Assembly (NCBI GenBank): GCA_002887195.1
Contig: PJAB01001986.1
Span: forward strand, 1 to 11,094
Source of the DNA: Chrysochromulina parva
Taxonomy: Eukaryota > Haptophyta > Prymnesiales > Chrysochromulinaceae
Direction: 5' to 3'
Length of the DNA stretch: 11,094 bases
In this document: one piece after another, positions 1-6,826 of the stretch
How positions within the stretch are numbered: position 1 is the first letter of the stretch
How the letters are laid out: the number at the start of each line of letters is the position of its first letter
The notes under the pieces: model-generated
Told to the model about the DNA's origin: nothing
Seen by the model: only the letters and a program-made list of their open reading frames with translations
The model's database searches: none
Program-made: the position numbers and the translations under genes

Positions 1-59
1 GAACTTCCCCTACGGAAAAGGGGGGTTCGATGTGTCGGGAGGGGGGGGGTAAGGGGTCA

Positions 60-88
60 CCGGGTGTCATCACACTGATGAACCCCGG
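60..88. other. Bulged stem-loop with perfect TCATCA/TGATGA core
   Basis: Positions 67-72 (TCATCA) pair exactly with 76-81 (TGATGA) around the triloop CAC. The stem continues outward as GGGT (62-65) with ACCC (82-85) after one bulged G, then CC (60-61) with GG (87-88) after a bulged C, about 12 pairs in all. The fold is symmetric enough to be read from either strand. Its outer arm shares bases with the 85-94 inverted-repeat arm, so the two structures would exclude each other. Confidence 0.5.
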
Positions 89-208
89 ACCGTATAGGCC
101 GTTATACTTGTGGGGGTGGCACGTAGGGGGGGATCAACGAGCCGCCCCCTGCCAAGGGGGAGTTCGCTAGCCGCCCGATGGTCGCCCGCCTCGTTAGGTA
201 CGGTCCGG
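85..208. repeat. 10-bp perfect inverted repeat, arms 124 bp end to end
   Basis: CCGGACCGTA at 85-94 has its exact reverse complement TACGGTCCGG at 199-208. The arms enclose 104 bp containing the CCCCCT/AGGGGG hairpin. The arrangement could be the closing stem of a structured RNA or the terminal inverted repeats of a very small MITE-like element. No clear target-site duplication flanks the arms, so a mobile-element reading is weak. Confidence 0.4.
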
Positions 209-260
209 TGAGACAAAAGAAAAACTTTTCTAACACTGTGTTTCGAAGCTTTTGCATCCT

Positions 261-2546
261 CTAGCTCGCTCGCGCCTTCTTGTTGAGCTCGAGCGTGGCA
301 GCGGCAAGGAAGGCGGCAAAGTTGCCCTCCTTGAGATAGTCCTCGAGAAAGGGGTGCTCGGCGAGGAGCTTCTCGAGCAGCGGCGAAGGGAGGATCTCCG
401 CCTGGGCGTGATCTGCATCGGAGAGCCGGAAGTGGAGCGGCTCCTTGCGCACGTGGTCGATGAGGTACACGTCAAACATGTCCGCTCCCGCCTTCGAGCC
501 TTCAAGATGACGCATATCGATGCGATAGCCGGTGATCTTCATGGACGACTCGCGAAACCGCTTGATGTTGGACTTGAACGCGCTCTCGAAGCCCTTTTGG
601 AGCTTGAGCTTGTCCATCTCGAGCTCGCTCACCTGCCTGCGCAGCTCGTTCGCCACGTTCTGCGCCGCGAGCGTCGCCGCCGCGTGCTCGGCCGCCGCGG
701 CCGCGCCGAGCACGGCGGCAGACGAAGTCTCGCTGCCCTCCGCGAGCACAGCGTTGGACTCCTGCAGCAGACGAAGCTGCATCTCGAGCGAGCTCACCTT
801 GGCACGCAGGCTGTCGAGCAGCGCCCCCTGCGCCTGCGACGCTGGGTTGTCTTTCAGGCTCAGCACCTTGGCAGCCCCCCCCTTCGGTGCCCCCCGGCCG
901 CCGGCATCCTTACCGGCATCCTGAGCTCCCGCGAGCCGCTCAAGCTCGCTCGCCCTGGCAGAGGCCGCCTTGGCCGCGGCCTTGGCGTCCGCTGCCTCGA
1001 GCTTCGCCTGCCGCACCTCGGCCGCCGCGGCCGCCTCCTTGTCCGCCGACGCACTCGCGTGCCTCTCGAGGAGCCCGCAACGGTCCCGTAGCACCGAGAT
1101 CTCGGCCCGTAAGGCCGCCGTGCCCGCCGCAGCGACCGCGTCGTCCTCCGTGCTGGTTCGGCCCTCGGCGCTGGCGCCGGACGCCTCGGCGGGCGCGCCG
1201 CTCGCCTTGGTCAGGCGCAGCCGCTCTCGGTCCGCCTCGAGCTTCAAAATGTACTCGTGATCGTGCTCGCGAGCCGTTTCGGCGCCGCTCGCGCGAGCGC
1301 CCTCGCGCTCAGCGCGCGCTTCCGCAGCGCTCGCGCGCTGCTGCGCGCTGGCGAGCTCGCTCTTGAGCCCGGTGAGTTCGCGAACCGCCGTCGCCTCCGC
1401 CGCTTCGAGCGTGCGCACCGCGGACTGTAGTTGCCATTGCTCGGAGACGAGCGCTCTCTCTCGCGCGCGCAGCTCGCGCAGTCGCGTGCGGACCGCCTCG
1501 GCCGCGCCCGCCTCTGGGAGCCCTTCGTCGGTGAGCACGCGGCGCACGCCCGCGGACGAGCCCGAAAAGGAAGGCGCCGCCGCCGCGGCCGCCGCCGGGT
1601 TGTCGAGCTCCGCGGCGAAGAGCGCGCACCATGACTGCACTTGCACCTCGAGCTGCGCATGGCGCGTGAGGAGAGCGTTGTGCGTCTCCCGCAGCGCCTC
1701 GGCCGCCTCGATCTGGCGGCGCAGCTCCGCGTGGTCGGAGCTCGAGGCGGCGCTCGAAAACGTGCCACCGGCCGCGCCCGCGACGGACGCGGCATGCCGT
1801 GTGGCTCGCAGCTCCACCAACTCCCTCCGAGTCGCCTCATACAACGTCTGCACGTCGGCCGCGATGGCCACCTGGCGCTCGGCCTTGCGCAACTGCGCCG
1901 TGAGCGCCTCTCGCGCCGCCTCCGCGTCCTCCGCACGCCGCAGGGCTTCCAGCTCCGCCGAGCCGCGCAGGGCCGAGCCAGCAAACGCTGCCGCTCCTCC
2001 CTCCTGAGCGGCAGCGTCGGCCGCCTCCTTCTTGGCCGCCTGCAGGTCGCTCTGCAGCGACGAGATGGTACGGCGCAGCTCATGGCTCTGTTCCTCGGCC
2101 TCCGCGATGTATTCCTCGCGGGCACTCTGCATGAGCACCTCCGCACGCTCGCGCTCCTCCAGGTGGCCTCGGCGCTCCTCCTCGCGACGCAAGCGCTCCC
2201 CCTCGTACTTTGCCCGCCAGGACGCTTCCGAGCGTTGGAGGTGCCCGAGGCCGATCTCGAGCTCCTCGCGCTTGTGCTTCTCGCGGAGGAGCTCGAGCGC
2301 ATGCTCGTGCGACGCCTTGCGCGTCGCCTCCTGCTCCTCATCGAGCTTCTTGCGCAGCTCTTCCACCTCCTCCTCGAGGCGGAGGACCTCATCCGGGCGG
2401 GCGACCTCATCGAGGCGGTCAAGAAGGGCCGGGCGCTTGAAGGGCGTCGGCTCCTGCTGCTCAACGTTACCGGACCAGGGCGCGGCGCGCTTGGCTGACG
2501 AGCGCGTCAAGCCGCGAGGCGCCTTGAAACCCAGAGGAGTCTCCAT
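261..2546 (-). CDS. MAD1: Mitotic spindle assembly checkpoint protein MAD1
   Basis: MAD1 tethers Mad2 at unattached kinetochores and templates its conversion to the closed, anaphase-inhibiting form. The frame encodes 761 aa from the ATG at 2546 without introns, close to the usual 700-800 aa. Residues about 45-550 are a charged, Ala/Glu/Arg-rich coiled coil. Residues 560-568 read KVLSLKDNP, a good match to the Mad2-interaction motif (basic, two aliphatics, then Pro at position 9). A further helix (about 640-668) leads into the C-terminal RWD-like domain, with TGYRID at 672-677 and a final LTLEL-like strand (ATLELN) before the tail. The RLK motif used for Bub1 binding is not intact; KLQKGF at 648-653 is the nearest match. 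The frame extends 35 codons upstream to 2651, but METPLGFKAP at 2546 fits better as a start because the extension enters the divergent promoter gap. The family call is firm; the exact start is less so. Confidence 0.9.
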   Translation of the reverse strand: METPLGFKAPRGLTRSSAKRAAPWSGNVEQQEPTPFKRPALLDRLDEVARPDEVLRLEEEVEELRKKLDEEQEATRKASHEHALELLREKHKREELEIGLGHLQRSEASWRAKYEGERLRREEERRGHLEERERAEVLMQSAREEYIAEAEEQSHELRRTISSLQSDLQAAKKEAADAAAQEGGAAAFAGSALRGSAELEALRRAEDAEAAREALTAQLRKAERQVAIAADVQTLYEATRRELVELRATRHAASVAGAAGGTFSSAASSSDHAELRRQIEAAEALRETHNALLTRHAQLEVQVQSWCALFAAELDNPAAAAAAAPSFSGSSAGVRRVLTDEGLPEAGAAEAVRTRLRELRARERALVSEQWQLQSAVRTLEAAEATAVRELTGLKSELASAQQRASAAEARAEREGARASGAETAREHDHEYILKLEADRERLRLTKASGAPAEASGASAEGRTSTEDDAVAAAGTAALRAEISVLRDRCGLLERHASASADKEAAAAAEVRQAKLEAADAKAAAKAASARASELERLAGAQDAGKDAGGRGAPKGGAAKVLSLKDNPASQAQGALLDSLRAKVSSLEMQLRLLQESNAVLAEGSETSSAAVLGAAAAAEHAAATLAAQNVANELRRQVSELEMDKLKLQKGFESAFKSNIKRFRESSMKITGYRIDMRHLEGSKAGADMFDVYLIDHVRKEPLHFRLSDADHAQAEILPSPLLEKLLAEHPFLEDYLKEGNFAAFLAAATLELNKKARAS

Positions 2547-2686
2547 GGCGCTGTGGGGAACGGGTCCTAAAGTACAAATGTAGCTCAAATTCAAACGAAC
2601 AACACCTCGTTCGATGCCCCTGAACAACGCCCCTCTTCTGCCGCCGTTCACGGCCCGGCCTCCCGCAGCAAGGTTTGCGTTTGGAG
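2547..2686. promoter_or_regulatory. Short divergent intergenic region between MAD1 and the IQ/STPGR gene
   Basis: Only 140 bp separate the two divergent start codons, so both promoters must lie here or overlap the genes. An A-rich island (about 2567-2612) is the only part of relaxed composition; the rest is pyrimidine-rich on the plus strand. No TATA box is convincing. On the plus strand there is a start-stop pair (ATG-TAG, 2578-2583) and an ATG at 2614 whose 36-codon frame overlaps both candidate starts of the downstream gene before ending at 2724. These matter only if transcription begins upstream of them. Co-regulation of the pair is inferred from the layout alone. Confidence 0.5.
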
Positions 2687-4162
2687 ATGGCGGTCCGAAT
2701 AACAGAACCGAGGATGGCGTCTGAGGCCGACCTCTTGGACAGAATCGACAGCACTCGCGACTTTCAGAGAGCTGTCGTGCGCGACGTGATCGCCGACCTT
2801 GTGCCAGAGTTCAAGCCGCCACCGCAACCAACCGGAAAGCGGGCCGTGATGCATTACGCCGCAGCGGTGGACAGCAAAGGCAGGCGCAGTGCAGCTCGGT
2901 ACTGTGCGAACCAGCGTGCCAATGATCTCGCTGCCTATAGGGCCTATTATGCACTGCGACGAGCGGAGGCCGAGCGCGAAGCGGCGGAGATGGATAAGCT
3001 CGTGCGGAAAGAGGAGCGCGCTAAGAGCGCAGCTTCGAAGCAAGCCCAGGCACGTGCAGCGGCGCAAGCCCAGGCGGGTGCAGCGGAGGCCGAGCGGGCA
3101 GCGGCGGAGATGGGCAAGCTCACGAAGAAGAAGAACGATACTGTGAGACGCGAGCAATCGCAACGCGCGCCCGCGGCGCACAACTTACCGAGGCAGGAGC
3201 ACCAGCAACGCCAGATCCAGCACGAGGCGGCAGTGCTGATCCAGAGTCAGATTCGCGGTCGCGAGGCGCGCGCCGAGGCGCGGCAGCTGGCGAGCGCGCG
3301 CACTCTTCAGCACACGCACAGCGTTTGGGAGGGCGAGGGCGATGCTGAGGTGGCCGCCGTGCTCGCGGCGGCGGAACGGCTCAGAGGGAGCCTCTGGGAG
3401 GGCGAGGGAGATGCTTCTAGTTGTGAAGCCGCAAGCGGCGACACGACGAGTGCGAGCGTCGTACCGGGCTGGTACCCGGTAGCGCAGCCCGCAAACTGGC
3501 AGGCGGTGGGACAGCATCGCTGGTACCCCGTGGCGAGCGACGGAGCGGGCGACGCCCGCCGCGACGCCCGCCCCGTCCCCACCGCCCTCACCGCCCCCAC
3601 CGCCGCCGTTGCCGCCCCCACCATCTCCGCCGCCTCCGCCAACGCCCGCCCCGCCCCCACCGCCCCCACCGCCGCCGTTGCCGCCCCCACCATCTCCGCC
3701 GCCTCCATCGCCGCCGCCATCACCGCCGCCCTTGCCGCCCCCACCATCTCCGCCGCCTCCGTCGCCGCCGCCGTCGCCTCCTCCCTCGCCACCTCCCCCC
3801 TCTCCGGCGCCGACGCGCGGTCCGGTGCGAGCGGCAGCAGAGGCATCACGAGAGCAGGTGTCGGCGTGACGTCGGGAAACAGACCAACACAGCCTGCAGT
3901 GGCTCCCGCGGCGGCGCCACTGCACCCGCGCCTCACAGCTCGCGTCCCTACTCAACGGCCGGGCGGCACTGCCATTTCAACCCAAATTAGGGACGGCACC
4001 GCCGACGACCGTCCTCGCGGACGCAGCTCACCGCCCCGAAGCACGTCACCCCGGAGCAGCTTTGGCATGGCAGCACGCTGGCCAGCTGCTGACGCGCCCA
4101 AGGAGCGCACAGGCCCAGGCTCGTACAGCCCTCGGTCTCGACGGGATGGGCGGCCATTGTAG
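2687..4162 (+). CDS. Coiled-coil protein with an IQ motif and a C-terminal STPGR/SHIPPO-like repeat; probable flagellar or microtubule protein
   Basis: The frame encodes 491 aa from ATG 2687, or 482 aa from ATG 2714 (MASEADLL). Residues about 75-165 are an Ala/Glu/Lys-rich helix holding two near-copies of one block (AEAEREAAEMDKL at 93-105, AEAERAAAEMGKL at 133-145). Residues 185-195 read IQSQIRGREAR, an exact IQxxxRGxxxR motif, the site that binds calmodulin or related EF-hand light chains. WEGEGDA occurs at 214 and 237, WYPVA at 262 and 279. Residues about 296-375 are an Ala/Pro/Thr low-complexity stretch. The tail (about 457-481) has FG, a spaced Arg and then GPGSY, as in sperm-tail PG-rich repeats of ciliary proteins. 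IQ plus STPGR suggests an axonemal or microtubule-associated role. That is inference: a single repeat is weak, and the gene is otherwise not recognised. The low-complexity part could hide an intron or frame change. Confidence 0.7.
   Translation: MAVRITEPRMASEADLLDRIDSTRDFQRAVVRDVIADLVPEFKPPPQPTGKRAVMHYAAAVDSKGRRSAARYCANQRANDLAAYRAYYALRRAEAEREAAEMDKLVRKEERAKSAASKQAQARAAAQAQAGAAEAERAAAEMGKLTKKKNDTVRREQSQRAPAAHNLPRQEHQQRQIQHEAAVLIQSQIRGREARAEARQLASARTLQHTHSVWEGEGDAEVAAVLAAAERLRGSLWEGEGDASSCEAASGDTTSASVVPGWYPVAQPANWQAVGQHRWYPVASDGAGDARRDARPVPTALTAPTAAVAAPTISAASANARPAPTAPTAAVAAPTISAASIAAAITAALAAPTISAASVAAAVASSLATSPLSGADARSGASGSRGITRAGVGVTSGNRPTQPAVAPAAAPLHPRLTARVPTQRPGGTAISTQIRDGTADDRPRGRSSPPRSTSPRSSFGMAARWPAADAPKERTGPGSYSPRSRRDGRPL
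3550..3806 (+). repeat. Imperfect GCC/CCC-rich low-complexity repeat inside the coding frame
   Basis: The stretch is built from variants of CCGCCCCCACCATCTCCGCC with CCGCCGTTGCC or CCGCCCTTGCC units. In the gene's frame it gives Ala/Pro/Thr repeats such as AAPTISAAS. In the +1-shifted frame it gives SPPPP-type proline runs, and on the other strand Gly/Asp runs. Because the repeat removes stop codons in several frames, openness here does not itself prove the reading frame. The flanking IQ and GPGSY motifs in one frame support the frame chosen. Confidence 0.75.
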
Positions 4163-4281
4163 ACTGGTGGACTGGTGGACTTTGTGGACTTGTCGACTTT
4201 GTGGACTATATTTTGGACCCTTGTGGACTTTGTGCATTACGGACTTTGTGACTAGTAGACGGTGGACTGGTGGACTGGTGA
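4161..4281 (+). repeat. Degenerate GTGGACTGGT/GTGGACTTT tandem repeat after the stop codon
   Basis: Beginning at the stop codon of the preceding gene, about a dozen units of roughly 9-10 bases follow (GACTGGTG, GACTTTGTG and variants), with purer copies at both ends and decayed ones in the middle. It probably lies in the 3' UTR or terminator region of the IQ/STPGR gene. No function can be read from it. Confidence 0.7.
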
Positions 4282-4832
4282 CGGTATGTCGCGACGGCCG
4301 CGACTCGTCTCTCGTGACTCGCTCACCTACGCGAGACGGAATTCCAATTCGGAAGAGCAGCAGCAATCTATGTAATGTGTGTGAGAAGAGCGATGGATTA
4401 CCGTTTGGTTAACCTTTTGGCGTTTCGAAAACGTGGGCTGTGTGGGCAGGCAGCACGACCTTTTCAACTGTGAGTTGCGAGTTCTTGGTAAGCAAGCTAA
4501 TTAGTCGAAACAACACAAGTACCTAAACAAGCGCTTGCTTGCTTGCTTGTGAGTTGGTGTCTCCTCGGGTCCGCAAGCGCGGGGGGACCGCGACAAACTG
4601 TCTGTGAACAAAAGCTCCGAAGGAAAACAAGTAAGCCCAAAACAAGAAAGCCCAAAAGTTCCGGCAAGTTCCCCGCCAAAAGTTGCGACGCACGGCCGTC
4701 GGGGGTAGCCCCGAAGCACGTCAAGCAGTGTGTGGAGGCCGACGCGAACGCAGGGGGGGCAGGTTCCGTCGCCTCGAAGGTTCGCCTTGTCTCCTGGTGA
4801 AAGTCCTCGCACCGATTCTCGCTTAGGCTGAA
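4282..4832 (+). other. Gene-free region upstream of the aminotransferase; probable promoter and 5' UTR
   Basis: An 85-codon open frame (4543-4800) lies here but has no recognisable features, ends before the aminotransferase start and is probably incidental. Visible elements are a CAAGCGCTTG palindrome at 4528-4537 running into four GCTT units, two copies of AAGCCCAAAA near 4631-4656, and splice-like strings (CAAGTAAGC near 4629; CTTAG at 4821-4825, just before the start) that could delimit a 5' UTR intron. No TATA box is convincing. Confidence 0.4.
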
Positions 4833-6826
4833 ATGGGGGCATTCCAGTCGCACCAGCTGGCACAGGCGCAGGAGAAGGTGAAGGAGCTCGAAGCCAAGCT
4901 CAAGAGCAACACTGTGGCGGATGGTCTCCAAATGGGGCGCTCGTCCTTCAACGTCGTACGTCAGGCGACACGGATGTCGACCTTGAGGCGGCAAAGTAGC
5001 TGGACCAGCCCGAAGCCGGAGGAGCTCGATCCGAATGCTGGCATCATGGAGTACGGTAGCCTCCACCAGGAGGAGCTCGACGGGCTTCTCGCGAGCCTCG
5101 CCACCAAGGAGGTTCGTGAGAGCGTGGCCGCCACGGCGGGCCTTGAAGATCTCATGCAGATGCAGTCCAGGACGGGCGTGATCTATGCGAGCACGCGCGC
5201 CAAGCAATGGGGCTTCAAGGGACCAGGCGACCCTGATTGGGGCAACCTCGGCCAAGGCGCGCCTGAGACCAGCCCGGTCCCCAACCAACCGCCGCGCATC
5301 TCCAAGGTCGATCTCGAAGACGAGCAAGGGAACGAGTATTCGGACGTCAACGGCCGAAAAGACCTGCGCCAGGCGATCGCGGACTACTACAACTTCTTCT
5401 TTCGGCAAGGGAAGGCGAGCCAATACACGTACGAGAACGTGTGCGTGACCGGCGGCGGGCGGTCCGGGCTCAATCGGCTAATGGGCTCGCTGCAGAACAT
5501 CAACGTCGGGTACACCACGCCCGACTACACGGCGTACTCGCAGCTGCTGGGCGAGTTTGTCGGCATCTCGCCCATCCCGGTCGCTCATGATGACCCGGAG
5601 GGGCTGCTCACTACGGCGCCTGAGCTGCGTAAACAGATCCGGCTGCACGGTCTGGGTGCGTTCCTGCTCTCAAACCCAGGCAACCCGACGGGCAAGCCGA
5701 TCGAGGGGGGGCTGCTGGACAAGTACGTGCGGATCGCGCGCGAGGAGAACTGCCTGTTCTTGATGGACGAGTTCTACAGCCACTACATGTACGAGGCACA
5801 GGCGAGCTGAGCGGAGAATCCATCAACGAACCCGGCGTCGTGCAGCGTGCTGAGCCAGCCTCTCCCCTCCCCAGCCCCCCTCCCTCCACCCTCACCCGCC
5901 GAGCGTCGCACGCGCACGCACGCGCACGATCACGGCACAATCTCACTTGATCTCGACACAATCTCACGGCACAATCTCACTTGATCTCGTCACAATCTCA
6001 CTTGGCGCGTCTCTTCTCGGCACGATCTCGGCACAGCTCGCTGGAGATACGCGTCCGTTCAAGACGGTCTCGTCCGCCGAGTTCGTCCACGACGTGAACA
6101 CCGACCCGATCTGCATCGTCAACGGCCTGACCAAGAACTGGCGGCTGCCCGGCTGGCGCATCTGCTGGGTGGTGGGGCCGCGGCATTGCATCGATGTGCT
6201 GGGCTCCGTCGGGTCGTACATGGACGGAGGCGCGAATCACCCTCTTCAAAAGGCGGCGCTGCCTTTCCTCCATCCGGACTTCGTCATTGCGGATGCTCTC
6301 GCACTCCAAGCTCACTTTCGGAAGAAGCGAGACTTCCTAATCGAGCAGCTCACGGCGCTCGGGATCTCGGTACGCAAGCCTGAGGCCACCTTCTATATTT
6401 GGGCCGACACGAGCAAACTGCCGGCACCCATCAACAATGGAGTCATTTTCTTCGAATACTGCATCCGCTTCAAGGTCATCTGCGTGCCGGTGAGCGGCCT
6501 GGGAAGATCCAGCTGTGAATTCACTTGGCGCGCTGCGGTGCCCAGCACGGCGCGGAGTACGGCGCCCGCCAGATCGGCTCACAATGTGCCCTGCACGTGC
6601 GTTTCCCTGACACTTGCATCAGGGCATCTTCTTCGACATCAACCCCTTCCGCCGCCGCCGATTCCACCGGAGCCCGTTTGTGGATCATCTGCGCATGTCG
6701 TTCGGTCCCGCGTGGCCGAACCTCATCAAAGCGGTGGACAGCATCAAGGAGATGATCGCGTTGGCAAGCACGGGCAAGCTGCCCCCGTTGACCAAACCGA
6801 CGCCCGCCGACGCAATGTCCGCCTGA
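4833..6826 (+). CDS. PLP-dependent class I/II aminotransferase, three exons
   Basis: Joining 4833-5801, 6037-6489 and 6623-6826 gives 541 aa with both junctions in phase 0. This is a fold-type I PLP enzyme that would transfer amino groups between an amino acid and a 2-oxo acid; the substrate is unknown. Visible residues are a GGGRSG phosphate-binding turn (207-212), SNPGNPTG (280-287) with the PLP-contacting Asn284, DEFY (312-315) with Asp312 for the pyridine nitrogen and Tyr315, the Schiff-base Lys356 in GLTKNWRLPGWR, Arg364 exactly eight residues later, and the carboxylate-binding Arg498 in HLRMSFGP. Exon 3 restores GIFFDINP directly after ...CVP, typical of the family. The first ~110 residues are an extra extension: a short amphipathic helix, then a basic/Ser stretch (STLRRQSSW) that could be a phosphorylation site. 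The family is certain, subfamily not. Confidence 0.9.
5802..6036 (+). other. Aminotransferase intron 1, probable GC-AG intron (235 bp)
   Basis: The exon frame runs into TGA at 5808, so splicing is required. The boundary CAG|GCGAGC at 5801/5802 has the donor consensus with GC in place of GT, and the acceptor CACAG at 6036 is phase 0 and in frame with the catalytic Lys exon. No AG dinucleotide occurs from 5904 until that acceptor, a long AG-exclusion zone that makes the choice strong. The only nearby GT donor (5789, phase 2) finds no matching-phase acceptor close to the exon. GGCACAG occurs at both boundaries (5795-5801 and 6030-6036). Confidence 0.75.
5931..6036 (+). repeat. CGGCACAATCTCACTTGATCTCG-type repeat inside intron 1
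   Basis: Two nearly complete units of about 23 bases and several partial ones (CACAATCTCA, CGGCACGATCTC) fill the 3' half of the intron and run up to the acceptor site, whose CGGCACAG is itself a diverged unit. The repeat lacks AG and contains pyrimidine-rich CTCACTTGATCTC strings that could serve as branch-point and polypyrimidine sequence. Confidence 0.75.
6490..6622 (+). other. Aminotransferase intron 2, GT-AG (133 bp)
   Basis: The donor CCG|GTGAGC and the acceptor CATCAG|GGC are both phase 0. A CTGAC branch-point match sits at 6607-6611, 11 bases before the acceptor AG ends. Removing the segment joins ...KVICVP to GIFFDINPF, restoring a family-typical segment and opening the frame to the stop at 6824-6826. 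Reading through instead loses the Arg498 region. Confidence 0.88.

Larger units (their letters stand above)
1..260. other. G-rich gene-free flank downstream of MAD1 with several fold-back structures
   Basis: No credible coding frame is seen here; it is the 3' flank of the minus-strand MAD1 gene. It is rich in G runs and in self-complementary segments. Positions 1-28 can pair GAAC with GTTC around a C-run/G-run stem. Positions 60-88 form a bulged hairpin with the perfect core TCATCA/TGATGA. Positions 145-160 form CCCCCT/AGGGGG around the loop GCCA. CCGGACCGTA at 85-94 is matched by its exact reverse complement at 199-208. Near the MAD1 stop (about 213-232) lies an A-rich then T-rich stretch that can also pair (AGAAAA/TTTTCT). 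It could hold an RNA gene, a decayed mobile element or only a structured 3' end. I cannot name any known RNA family. Confidence 0.45.

Noticed and set aside
20..45. B-box-like GGTTCGA near the left edge
   Set aside because: The remainder of the B box (NCC) is missing and no cloverleaf can be drawn.
252..2583. Several long plus-strand frames opposite MAD1 (for example 252-1091, 1363-2007, 1641-2498)
   Set aside because: They are antisense shadows of a GC-rich coiled-coil gene. Their translations are Arg/Ser/Leu-biased with no motif, while the minus frame has the Mad2-interaction motif and the RWD-like end.
3185..3955. Minus-strand glycine-rich frame of 256 codons
   Set aside because: It is the reverse reading of the GCC/CCC repeat. 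The plus strand has the IQ and GPGSY motifs in one continuous frame.
4046..4412. Overlapping frames across the GTGGACT repeat on both strands
   Set aside because: They are driven by the stop-poor tandem repeat and have no conserved features.
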